Positions 51,283-63,200 of a DNA stretch of 64,000 bases are shown one piece after another. Position 1 is the first letter of the stretch, and every line of letters starts with the position of its first letter. Below the pieces are notes generated by a model. It searched no databases, was not told the origin of the DNA, and saw only the letters and a list, made by a program, of their open reading frames with translations. The translations under genes were made by a program, and so were the position numbers. The stretch covers positions 1,763,501 through 1,827,500 of the forward strand of contig JACSYO010001818.1 in assembly GCA_016806645.1 (NCBI GenBank). Direction: 5' to 3'. Source of the DNA: Ophiodon elongatus. Lineage: Eukaryota; Chordata; Actinopteri; Perciformes; Hexagrammidae.

Positions 51283-51923
51283 GGCCCTGTTTACACCTGG
51301 CATTACCATGTGTCTTGGGTGCCCTGATCACAAATAGTGAACGGACTTTATTTTAAACAGTGCTTTTCTAGTCTTAGCAACCACTTTATAACATTAACCC
51401 ATTCACAAACATTCATAAACACTCAGAACACGCATCTTGCCCATCAACACTTTGACATTTAACCAACTGGACTAGTACCAGTCGCCCGAAAAAAAAATTA
51501 AAAAAAGGTGAAGAAATCAAATACAGTACGGACTGGGAATATGTATTCACGTGTTCCAGCCGAACCAAATTTCCAAAGATGTTTGACGCACTTATAATAC
51601 CTCTCTAGGGGCGTCCTTTAATGTGTTAGACACCGTGGCTAAAGTTAGCTTCTGAGATTTAAGAACCAACTGGAGATGAGAAAAAAAAAGGAGGAACAAA
51701 GGAGGAGCCGCGGCTTTGATGACGCATTTTGCCATCACGTCCTTGGCGGGGACGCATCAGGACACATTAGCGTTGACACTACAAAAGATGCGGCCCAATG
51801 TGTCCCAGTCAACCTCGGCAAGTGTTCCGAGTGATCAAATTACAATGCGTCTTACTCTAGTCTTTAGCGCTGTCCATTTGTGAGCCAATCACCCCGAGAC
51901 ACATCTGAACTTGAAAACAGGGT
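51283..51923. mobile_element. Probable MITE with long imperfect terminal inverted repeats
   Basis: The left end reads CCCTGTTTACACCTGGCATT, CATGTGTCTTGGGTG, GATCACAAAT; the reverse complement of the right end reads CCCTGTTTTCAAGTTCAGAT, GTGTCTCGGGGTG, GCTCACAAATGGAC. The ends therefore match imperfectly over about 55 bp. No coding region inside. A target duplication could not be fixed, so the superfamily is open. Confidence 0.6.
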
Positions 51924-52789
51924 CTAGGAGTCGGCGGGGAATTAGCATTCAGTCACCTCCTGCGCGGAAAGGTCACCCATATTGAGTTTCAGCATTACCC
52001 GAGTGTCCTGTCAAAATCTCCCTGAGTGGGATCCTCTTACCTGCTCACATAATTCATACAGGATCAACAACTTCACCTGCATTGCAACCAAAGAAACCAT
52101 GGGACAAGATTCAGTTGTTGTTCTTATCTGCAAAAAAATTAATAGTATGGATGTACTGCATGTTTTAGGGACATGAGGTCAGAAGCTACTGATTGATGGA
52201 ATGAGTAATTGTTGTACACAAATCAGCACTGAGCTGCTTGTATCATGACATTGCGATGTTCTTAAAGCTGCATGGCAAGGTTCTTTTTATATATATTTCT
52301 TTTTTTACCCCAAAATGAAAAGAGCAAAGCAAAAATATGTTTTAACTATAATGGGCCATGAAAGAGGTCAACAAAATAGAACTGAAGTCAAAATACATCA
52401 AAATGAAGTGCAACAGAAATAGGAGATTTCTCAAACCCCAACAAAGACTAAACTGTTGTTCTCTAAATGACAAACAGGGAGGGACATATTTACTGGCTGG
52501 TCAAACCAATTTAACAAAAGAAGGTCGGACACAATTACTAGAAATAAACACTGGACAGTTTGTTACTAACTCAATATCAGCTATGACAAAAATAAAGAAT
52601 AGCTTAAAGAACTCTAAACCAAACTTGAAAAATTAGGCACAACTTCTTTGTAGGCCGACAGAGCTGCTGGTCACAGATCAAAATGTAAGTAAAAAAATGC
52701 TAATAACCTTAAATGCAAAAATCAAGCTGTACTGGTTGTCCAATTAAGAAAAATGTCAAAAAGGTCAAATGAGGGTAAGTGACATCACC
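51924..52789. other. Intergenic stretch
   Basis: No exon or repeat recognised. Confidence 0.45.
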
Positions 52790-52940
52790 AAACGTCTGAC
52801 ACAGCACTTCCGTCTCGGAACCGAATACCTGCAGAACTAATGGCATTACATCACCCTCAGCTGTAATTTGTGTTTAGTGCTAATCAGCAAATGTTAGCAT
52901 GCTAAAATTCAAAACTGAGGTGGCGACCAAAATATTGCCA
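52790..52940. repeat. Dispersed repeat fragment with TTAGCATGCTAA core
   Basis: TCACCCTCAGCTGTAATTTG, TGTTTAGTGCTAATCAGC and AAATGTTAGCATGCTAAAAT are words of a repeat I recall from many percomorph genomes. Class not assigned. Confidence 0.5.
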
Positions 52941-54543
52941 AATCCTCCGTACATCTTTCAATTCATCAGTTAGTTTCTGACCTCGTTTCCTTCACCTTTC
53001 TCAAATTAGGCGCAAAGCACCAGCAGAAGCCTCACATGCTCAAACCTCCTTTTATTTACCGTAGCCTACATGCTGCGAATGTCTATGGCAACTCTTTTAT
53101 TCTACATCCATCCGGAAATGCCACTCCGCAGCTACCTACTGCACTTGTGGACTTAAACAGCAGAGGAAGCAGCAGTAAGCCACATTTGGATTGACAGCTC
53201 GATTGAGCGTGGGAGGTGTTGGTGGTTTCTGGCTGCCTCGCCACGTCCTGTGTGTTTCTACCCTATGGGCTCAATCTCGAGTGTGAACCAACTGGCTGTT
53301 GGTTATGGAGCGAAAGGCAGCTTTATTTTCGTAGGACTGTTTTTGATTACAGAATTTGCAGCACGGGTTTTCCAAGAAGTAGCGTTTTCCCAGAAAGTTC
53401 ACTCTTTTCCTGTGATCTACCATTTCTACAGAACAGTTCCCCTTTGTGTGCGGATCATCTCTACACAGAAATGTATTCAGCCCTGTAATCGTCTAACTCC
53501 CATGTTTTTTTTTTGTTTTTTTTTTATTATTTCTTTGCAAAAGATGACGCAGCACACAGTTAGCGGTGCCACCAGCTTCGGAGGTCGTGCATGTTCTCTT
53601 AAGAAAACCAATTGGCGATGCTCGCGATTGGGAAGCTGGCGAGGGGTCCCGCCGTCGCCTTACTGACGGTCGTGGCGCCTGCACACAGAGCCGGAACAAT
53701 GCCTACATTCAGCCAAGTGTCAGCGAGCAGCCTGGATCAACAATAGAAAGCGCTCCCACACACCGAGACCTTCAACCGCTGAGATGAATCCAGGAATAAA
53801 AGAGTAAAAGGCAACAAGCGCCTTAGCCTTCACGAGGGAGAATAGCAGGAGGTTGAAAGAGAACAATGCGTTCAATCCATTTCATTCAAAGCGATTTACG
53901 AGTTGTGGGACGGAAGGAGAAACGGTAGTTTAGGTGTCGGCATCAGCTTGTAGGCCATATTGTAAATCATCACTTAAAGCTCTGACTGATTGGGCATTTA
54001 CTCTGAATACAACTCTGTATCTAGATTCTATGCAACAGTATTGTGCATAAGTAATGTGCTTTACATTATTGTACGTTTGAGGATTCATCACGTGTAGTAG
54101 GTGGCTGATTAATACCTGTTGACACTGACTATTTAGTCATGATAGTAAGGCCTACTGCATATAGCACCAGAACAGTCCATGTCTGTATTGCACTATTGTA
54201 CTGAAAAGAGAGAGATTTGATTTGCCTCAGGTTTAGGTGGGGGGGGGGGGGGGGTTGCTGGTCTGTCTCGGAAAAGGCTGGAATGAATCCTACCTGGTGA
54301 GGCTCAGGGCTAAATGCCAGGCCCACATAGTACTCAGTCACTTTATTTGTCCATGTCAGGTAACCCAGCCCATACAGTAAGCATCATTAGCAGGAATACA
54401 AATGAGGTACTGAAGACTCGGGTGTTTGGAAGCATTGATTTGAGCATTATGGGTAATTAGGAAAACGGGCCCAGAACTCACTTTCAAGAGTTTTCATGGG
54501 GACTATTTGTCTGTGGAAAGAAGTGGAAATTAAAGCTCCAGTG

Positions 54544-54545
<2 letters not shown>
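52941..54545. other. Intergenic stretch
   Basis: No supported gene. A G-run lies at about 54239-54254. Overlapping open frames at 53216-53787 lack domain content and sit over T- and A-runs. Confidence 0.45.
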
Positions 54546-54594
<49 letters not shown>

Positions 54595-54665
54595 GCGCAC
54601 ACACACTTCGCGTGTCACATTACGTTGCAGATGGATGGATGGATGGATGGATGGATGGATGGATG
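54546..54665. repeat. (CA)n followed by (GGAT)n microsatellites
   Basis: (CA)n with CG steps from about 54546 to 54606, then about nine GGAT units from 54630 to 54665. Confidence 0.95.
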
Positions 54666-55649
54666 TCATGATGTTATTGGTTGAAATTGTAAAGCACACG
54701 TCATATTTCGTTTTACAGAAAGAATAGAGGGTTGTATTTTTGATATAACAAAAACGAAGAATTCGATTTTTTTTGCAATTCTTTTAATTTTCGGGGGTAA
54801 AACTCTAAAGTGCGGCTCGTCACCAAATGAGAAAATAAAGCCATCCCCTAACTTGGGGGCTTACCCCCCTTTACTTTAATCAGCAGCAGGTGGCAAGCAA
54901 TACATTGTTGAAGCATTTATTCACGGACAAATTGCCTAAACTGTACACCCGCTGTACTGCTACGTTCACTCGCTAATGTTACGGCGCACATATGAATATA
55001 TGATCATATCGATGACGTGAATATGGTGGCAGACTGGCAGTTGGATAAAATCACGAGGCTATGAACCGCTTCGGTTTAAATCTTCTTCAAACTACAAAAA
55101 GCACTCAGGTCGCCATCTGTCTGAGCTCAGCTGCCTGCTCAACCATAGGGACGGCCCCCTGGTGGCGCGTGCTGTGCACTACAATACATCACATCAATAC
55201 AGCATCATAGAAAGCAGAGTGTATGCATTCATGACTGTATTGAAAATCATACAGTCTGGATTTTTTTTTTTTATACATACCCTGGTATAATATCGCTCAA
55301 GCCTAGTATGTTTCAACATAGTTGCAGTTGCATCCGTATTTTCTGTATCTAGTTTTTTTTTTTTTTTTTTTTTTACCTCAAAGACATTCTGAAAAAGGTT
55401 AAAGTGGTGAGTATCCGAATCTGTTCTTTCTTCAGATGTGCTGCGAGTGCTTGAATGGTTAAAATGCAATTTACGACTCATGATATTTAAGTTACAAACT
55501 CAAGGCAAACGTTGCGAACGGGTCCACCTAAAAACACAAGCAGTGCCCGTACTGTATGTATATTTCCCACATAACTAAAAAAAAAAAAAAAAAAAAATGA
55601 TTACAACCTGCATCAAAAGCCAAACCACTTACAAACACGTTTTCTTGAT
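54666..55649. other. Intergenic stretch 3' of ptchd1
   Basis: Contains long T- and A-runs near 55353-55373 and 55578-55597. No gene recognised. Confidence 0.45.
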
Positions 55650-56235
55650 TTGACTTTATTTGTCCGGCATTAAAGTAGAAATACTCGAGTCATACAGATG
55701 ATTGCCTCATGTCATTGGAGCTGTATTTGTGCAACTTGATATGGTGAACAGAAAGCAGTAGCAAAACAGTGGGATCAGATCTAAAGCAACTTTTGGACAC
55801 GTGAAAAAATTTGACACTTCCTCTGTGATACCGTCACAGCCAGCCCTGACCTCAGCGGATCCTCGGCCTCTGATTGGCTGCTTGGGAAAGGGCTCATTCG
55901 CATGCCACACAGCACTAGCAACAAGCAGGTAACCATGGATACACTGCATTGGAAACCCGTCTTCCTCTTTTGTCTTCACTAACCTCCCTCTCTCCTTCCC
56001 CCGTTTCCTCCTTCCCCTCTATTTCTCCTCCCGTCTTTCTCTCAGTGACACTCTGCTTTTCCTCCTCTGTTCACAAGGATCGGCATTCTTGTCTGCAGAT
56101 GCAGAGCGGCTGCTCAGACTACAGTGAACCAATTCCCAGCCGACAGTCACCATGGCAACAAAGGGGGCCAGAAAAAAAAAAAAAAAAGGAGAGAAAAAAA
56201 AAACAAAAAAAACAAAAAACATCATCATCCCATGC
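55650..56235 (-). other. Probable ptchd1 3' untranslated region with poly(A) signal
   Basis: After the stop the minus strand has a T-rich run (the complement of the A-runs at about 56170-56220), then sequence without an open frame. An AATAAA lies at 55660-55655 on the minus strand and would end a region of about 590 bp. The transcript end is inferred. Confidence 0.4.
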
Positions 56236-57336
56236 TCAGACAGTGGTGATCTGGTCGACCACTCGCGTGCTGTCGTTCATTTCGACGCACTCCACCTCCT
56301 GTCTCTGCGCCTCTCCGTCGGGCCGGTGACCCCGGCTCTTGGAGGGAGGCAGGAAGGTGAGGAGGGTGGGCAGGAACGCCAGCGTGTGCAGGGCCGAGCA
56401 GCCGGCCGTGAGCGTGAGGCAGCGGAACAGTGTGTGTGTGAGGTTGGAGCGCACGGTGCCGACGGGCACCAGGGCGGCGCCGTAGCAGATGAGCGTCTGT
56501 AGAGAGGGCACCCCGTGTCTCTCCAGCGCCACCCTCACCCAGCGAGTCCTGCTCTCGCCCCGGCCCGAGGAGAAACCGCAGAGCAGGGGGCCGCTGCAGT
56601 CGGCCGAGTGCCCCAAGGCCGAGATCAGACACAGCACGGACATGCAGTCCAACTCCACGCCCCACAGGGTCATGAAGCCCAGCACCCCGAACTGGACGGA
56701 GAGCAGGGTGAGGCCCAGCCACACGGAGACGAGCGGCTCCACGACGGCCAGCGAGGACAGACCCAACAGGAAGAGCACCGCCAGCAGTGAGTGTCTGAGG
56801 GGGGAGCTGACCGCCGCGGCGTAGCGGTCCAGGTAGACGAAGGAGGGGTTGAAGATCAGGAAGCGGACGCGCGAGGTCAGCGACAGGCGCCGCAGCGTGT
56901 CCAGCAGCACTGACATCTCCTCGCGCTTGTTCTCCGTCGTCTTGGCGACCAGGAAGATGCGGGACGCCGCCACGTCGGGCTCCTCGCCCTGGCCGCGCTC
57001 CGCGAATATGATGTCGTCGGCGAAGTGGGCGAACTGCGGCTCGCGGAGGAAGGCGTGGCGGAGCGTGTTGGTGAAGTTTTCCCGCGGCTGGCTGGTGGAC
57101 TGGTTGCGATCCGACAGGTAGTTCAGGTAAGCCTCCAGCCAGCTGATTCGCTGGAAACCTTTGGCGTATTCCAGCAGGTCCCGCTGCACGGAGGCGTTCC
57201 AGTAGGGGGCGCTTTCGTAGATGTAAAATCCAATGACGGGGGAGTACGAGCTGAAGTAGCGCTGCTGGGCGCGGGTGTACAATACGGTCGCTGTATCCAT
57301 GGCAACCAGCGCACTGGGGTCTGAACCCTGAGTCAC
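56236..57336 (-). other. ptchd1: ptchd1 final coding exon
   Basis: Acceptor TATCGACAG precedes GTGACTCAGGGTTCAG, and 367 codons run to TGA. Content in order: the second extracellular domain (YSPVIGFYIYES, FQRISWLEAYLNYL, NFTNTLRHAFL, FADDIIFAE, ASRIFLVAKT), VRFLIFNPSFVYLDRYA, then the C-terminal helices (LLAVLFLLGLSSLAVVEPL, FGVLGFMTLWGVELDCMSVLCL, TLICYGAALVPVG, FRCLTLTAGCSALHTLAFLP), and a basic tail SKSRGHRPDGEAQRQ ending VVDQITTV. The ending should bind PDZ proteins of the postsynaptic scaffold, as described for mammalian PTCHD1. Confidence 0.95.
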
Positions 57337-60232
57337 CTGTCGATAACAGAAACATATTTGCTCCAGGTTAAACAGTGCAAATGTATTTATATATTATGAG
57401 TATGCACTGGCATCTTCTTTTCAAACGATACTATCCCCACTGCTGCCACGTGGCGACCAGACAAACTGACTCATGCATTGTTTCCTTTGAATTATTAAAG
57501 AAAACTTACTTAACTATCCAAAAAAAGGTTTAACAGCAAAACTATATCAAAACATCAGTTTACAGACTCTCACACAACTCGTGTGTCCAGTCTTATTGCT
57601 CACTGCTTCCCATTCTCACCAAAACCTCACTATTAAAAATACGTTTGTCTCATGCTTGCACGCTTGTGATCAGTTCACCGCGGAGGCAAACAAGAAAAAC
57701 GTTTCCTTCAAGAATTCAAGGTAACACACGGTGAGTAATTGATGTAAAATGGTCATTTTAAAAGGTGAAGTGTTCCTTTATATATATATATATATATATA
57801 TATCACAGTATTCAACAGTAATCTGTAAGATTCAAAAGTTGTTAAGTGGAATGAAAGCACTGATCAGTAAATACTATACTATATATATATATATATATAT
57901 ATACAATAATATACTGTGTACTTTTTAACTGTAGTAGCTACACATGGTTGAGTCTCTCTAAATTACATACAATGCCAATGTTATTTCACAAATTTACGAA
58001 ACTACATTTCAAAATGCTACAACGTCTGGAGCTTCTGTGTGAAGTTCAAGTGTCAGTTCACATGTCTGGACATGAAGCTTTTACTCTGAAGGTTTCATGC
58101 TGATTCAGGCGTGTTTCATTCAGAATTTATTTTATTTTATTAATTAATATTACACAGCCCCTTAATTTATGGTCACATTAGCCTTTCGTCCAATGAAATT
58201 ACCCCGCACTGTCCTACGACAAGGATATGATGTCACGAATGTGGTTAATATATGAATATTGAGGAGAGTGACGACAAACCATAAACTGTCTTAATGAGGA
58301 TGATGATGCTGTATTGTTGCCTCACCTGCAGGAAGCCCATCAATCCAAAGGAGATGTAAACCAGATACAGCAGAACCACAAAGGGTTTGACATAGGTGTT
58401 AGTGATCCAGTCGCCATAGCAACGCCTCACACACCCCAGCAAAAGGTGAGAGTCCTGAGGATTAGGGTCCGGGTTCGCTGTGGAATGCACGTGCGGGAGT
58501 GGATGTGTGAGTGTGGAGTTAGCGACGTGTCCATCTGCCACTGGGTTGTTGTTCGCGGCGTGCAGGGGTGGGGGCGGGTGCAGGTGCGGTTGCGGGTGCG
58601 GGTGGGGGTGGGGGTGAGGGTGAGGGTGCGGGTGCGGGTGGGGGTGCGGGTGCAGGTTCGGGTGCGGGTCCGGGTTCGGGTGCGGGTGCGGGTGCGGGTG
58701 CGGGTGCGGGTGGGTGTGCTCGTGCATGTGCGTGAGGTTAGAGTTCGGCGTGTGGGCGTGACCGTGGTCGACCCCGTGCGGCGGGTTGGTCGTCGGCGCC
58801 TCATCCTGGTAGCGAGTGTACATGAGACACCTGTACCAGGCCGGTTTAGAGTCCAGCCGGTCCGGTTTGGGGACCCGCCGGCAGAAGCAGCCGTGCCTGT
58901 ACCCGGTCTCCAGGTACCCGGTGAACACCAGACAGGAGCTGTAGAAGGACAGCATGTAAACGTAGCTGATGGTGACGGCCAAGGCGGCGGTGCGGCAGAA
59001 GAGCCGGACGGCCTCCATGTTGGTGAGCGGCGAGGCGGCGAGGCCCAGGGTCATCAGGTGGAGCATGGTGGAGCCGGAGAAGCGCAGCATGACGTCCTCG
59101 AAGACGCTCGCCACGCGCTCCTTCACGTGCTGGTCCTCGCGGGTTCGTCTCCATGACGACAGCATCTCGAAGGAGCCAAAGAGCCCGTGACCTGATGGGA
59201 AGCAAATAGGAATGTATGCTGAATGAAATCAATAGTTTGGTTTAAAGGGGGGGTAGGGGGTGGGGGGAGGGGGTACTATATGACATATTTAACAACTGAT
59301 CAATTGTCGACATGCAATATAAAAGGAGCTGCTTCTAACGATACATCCACAGATAATTATTAAGCCCGCACTTTCCTGAAGCAATGTGGGTAATATAAGC
59401 TTCTTTCAGCTCATTGATTTGGTTTTACAACCCTAAACTTTTGCTTTCAGCTCAACCAAAACTCGCTAATTTGCGACCAACCTGTTTCCGTTGCCGATAA
59501 TGCTTTGATTGCACCCCGCGGTCCTTCAATTTATTAATTTTGAGGAATCACAACGACGCACGAGGCAGTGCAATAATTCGGCACGCCCGCTTTTGAACAG
59601 TCCTCGCTGCATAATGTCGCACCTCAATCCCGTTTGAACTAGAAATATGTGAAATGACAGACGTAAGGCACCGTGGCAATGCAATTTTCTTGCGAGTTCC
59701 AAAAATCCTCGTCGAGAAATTGGAACTTGCAGCTGCGGGAGAATTTAACTTACCAGTCAATACAGATGATGAATAATAAGTACATTTTGAGAGGAGGACA
59801 AGGTGTTATGAATAACCCAGCAGATGCATGAAAGCAAAGCCTCCTTAATTAATAGATTTGTAGCTTATAATTGTATTTAAAGAATACGGTTCTGCTGCTG
59901 CATTCAATGGTTCAAATCAACGTCCGTTTGAGGGGAATTCAAACGCACCTCCTCCTGGAGCATTCCCAGCCTCAGGTGCATGCACATACATGTTTGTATA
60001 CGTGCAAGTAGATGGTTTTCAATGGTTTCCTCTACCATGGTTGCCATGGCATCCATGAGTCACCAGTGGCACATGCACCCCGCTCTGCCCCCACTCCCCC
60101 TTCCCTTCTCTCCCCTCCCCTCCGCTCTCTCTCTCTCCATTGACCTCACCATGGCAAAGCACTTAACACCTTAGCAGAGGCGTAACATGCCGCCACTTCA
60201 GGCGTGGGTGCAACTGAGGAAGTGTGCTGATC

Positions 60233-60266
<34 letters not shown>

Positions 60267-63200
60267 TTTTTGAAAAAGAGGGAATTAGACAGTGAATGAC
60301 AGTGGAAGAGGTGTGGAGGTTAATGTTGCAGAGACGAGATGTGAGCCCAACGAGAGGCTCGAGACAACACTTGTCCAAGGATTTATATATTTACAGGAGC
60401 TCGAGACGGGCTAATGTGCACTGACATCACCTGGAGCCAGGTACGAATACAGGAGAAAACACCCAGAAGATAAGGGCGTGTCCTTTCGTCAGAACCCTTT
60501 CAGATCCTTCATATTACTGTAAAATTATAAAATAGATTCTCAGATACTGAAATCCCAGTTTACACTCGTGGTTATGGCAAAAGTTTCACACACACACAAA
60601 CATGAAGATTTGCAAACCCTATAGGCTGGGGATGGTTTTCAATATTGGTATCATAATGATACCCGTTCTGGTAAGAAGACCGAAACATAAAAAGAATGTC
60701 AGTTCCTCACATTGTGGAATATATATAATGTTAACAATAACAATAAGTAAGCTAAAAAAAAAAAAAGCACTTTAAAGTGAGCAAATTTCTGAAGATTTAA
60801 ATGATTCATCTTTTTCTCTCTCTCTCTCTCTCTCTCTCTTTTATAAATTGTCTCGTTTCCCATCAGTTTGTCTTTCGTGCCGGCTTTGGAAGTTAATAAG
60901 CCCCCCGCGCAAAAACATTTCTTCTGTCGGATTCTGGAAGGAGAAAGATGCCATATAGTTGACACAAATCCACAATTTTTCTCCCTCTTTCCGTACTCTG
61001 TAATCACGTCCTTCCTTCTCGCCTCACACTTCCTCCCACCTTTTTCTGTCTGCCTACTTGATTCTGAAAACCCCGCCCTGCCTGCCCTCCCTCCTTCCTT
61101 CTAACTGCCGTTTAACTTCATTTTCTGCTCAGAGAATCCCGATCTCAACCCCCCATTTGGAGTGATATTTCATCGAGCCCCCTCTCTGTCTCCATTCCCC
61201 TGTCTCCTCTGTTCTCGCTGTGGTTATTTTAAGCCTAACAGAAGCCTTTCCTCCTCCACATTACAGAGTAATTATGGTATAGACTACATGTGTTCGGTAG
61301 TGGCTACATGCAGCACATCCTACAGTATTTATCATGCACGCACTAAACAGCGAGTACGCCTTCACACTGGTATGCATCTTTTCTCCCGGTTTGTTAAATT
61401 CCTATTTATAAATCTATTCCTATTTATTTAAACGTAATCTGTTTTCTATTCCCTTTCATTGTATTATCACCTTTAAAACAGACTAACTGAATCACTAACT
61501 TCACTCGTAAAAAAATAAAAAATAAATGACATGCGAGACGCCGCGTGAAAAGGTTTTTGCAGAGACTGCGGTTTCAAGAGCGAAAAAAAATAAATAAATA
61601 AAAAAGGTTTGTTTTAACCTGCTTTCCAGTGGTTGATAGCCGAAACCACCATCAACGCATTTGGGAATTAAAAATAATATTTACTCAAGTTTATCACGTA
61701 CCAGCTCTTTAATACCACTGCTGCAGTCTCATTAAAGTATTTTATTTCCTATAATAAACCGAGAGCGGTTTGCGCTGCGACATAGTCAACGTCATCACAT
61801 CAGGACCGAACCCTCTGAACGAAGTCTGCGTCCCGCATGGACTATAATGACCTTATTAAGTGGCGCGATCGATCCACATTTAATAAAGTTTCTTCATTGC
61901 TTTATTAAATTCGGTGTATCTGCTGTAATTCCCGTCCATTGAGTCACACTTGGCCGCTGTTTTTAGTGCCGCAGTAATCCTTCGCCTCATGTTGCCTGAC
62001 AAAAACAAAAAAAAAAAGAGAGAGCACTCGTATTGGATTTTTATACTTGGCATCCAACAAGAGACCCCGATTTGGGATCTGGAGAGAAAAATGTTTGATT
62101 TGTGAATGCTTCCTTTGGTCATGCATACTGCGACATGTCTCATGTGCTCAAGTCTGCGATACTGCTATACAGTACGGACAATGGTTCGTACGAGGCCTGG
62201 AAATGGGCATGCTGCCACGACATTTTCTGACAATGTCCTTTTATTAAAAATCAAGTGAATTAATTTGGACATTTAGAAATGTAAAATAGTGTGAAATCAT
62301 CTGGATTTTTTTTTCCCCCAGACTTCAAGAAACCCAACTCAACAACTTACTTTTTCAGACCCTTATTAAGTTTCTGCCATGCCCCGCCACTTGTCAGTCA
62401 TTTTGATGATCTGTCTACATTGAAATGGCATTCCGCCTGAGGCTGGCATCTGCAAAACCCATCACAGGTACTGAAGAAGCAGACGGTGAACACCGGCAGT
62501 CTGAGATATAAAAGCAATGGTAATGTTCACCGGGGCTCACACCTGCCATGTGTTGGCTTCACTTGTCTTTGATTTATCTGGGCTGTAACTCCTTGTTTTT
62601 TATCGAGGTTCTTTATTTTATGCTAAGACTTCCATGTGTTCAACAACCATAACGTCTCAAAAAAAGTGTACATTCAAAAATATCCTGAAACTGAAAGGCC
62701 TTTTCCAGACGAATGGAGAATGAAGACGTGGACATAGAGAATAATAAAGACTCAAAATGTCAAATGTGTTGTGTGTATTTTGAATTGAAACCATCAGAAG
62801 TATTGGTTTTAAACCTACCGAGCATGACGAAAGGGATGCCCAGGTACGTGGAGTTGTAGGTGGCCCCGGTCAGGTTGAGTATCCCGGCAGCGGTGAGGCC
62901 TGACAGTGTGATCGACAGCAGAGCCAGCAGTCCCAACCAGGGTTTGGACCTCACACAGTCCCTCATGGAGCAGCAGAGGACGGCCAGCACGCCGCACGCC
63001 CCCAAGCTGGCCAACAGGGGCTGGTGCGCCAGCACCGAGGAGAACTGGAAGTCCGTCCTCAGAGAAGAGGAAGTAGAAGGGTACAGCCCCAGTTTGGGGT
63101 GCAACGCGGCAAAGTGCTGCAACTCAGCACAGAAGGCCTTTTCCCATTGGCTGGCCACCCGGTCCATCAGGCCGCCGCGGGCTTGGAGGTAGTACGTGAG

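Noticed and set aside
53216..53787. Overlapping open frames that might be an intergenic gene
   Set aside because: No domains; frames cross T-runs, and none shows codon bias like the true exons.
56225..57355. 376-codon second frame on the minus strand
   Set aside because: Out-of-frame shadow of the final ptchd1 exon; the other frame carries the recognisable protein.
58314..59156. 280-codon open frame on the plus strand across the ptchd1 middle exon
   Set aside because: It is the antisense of a highly conserved ptchd1 exon. The long frame results from high G+C and the hexamer repeat, and its peptide is a Val/Arg repeat.
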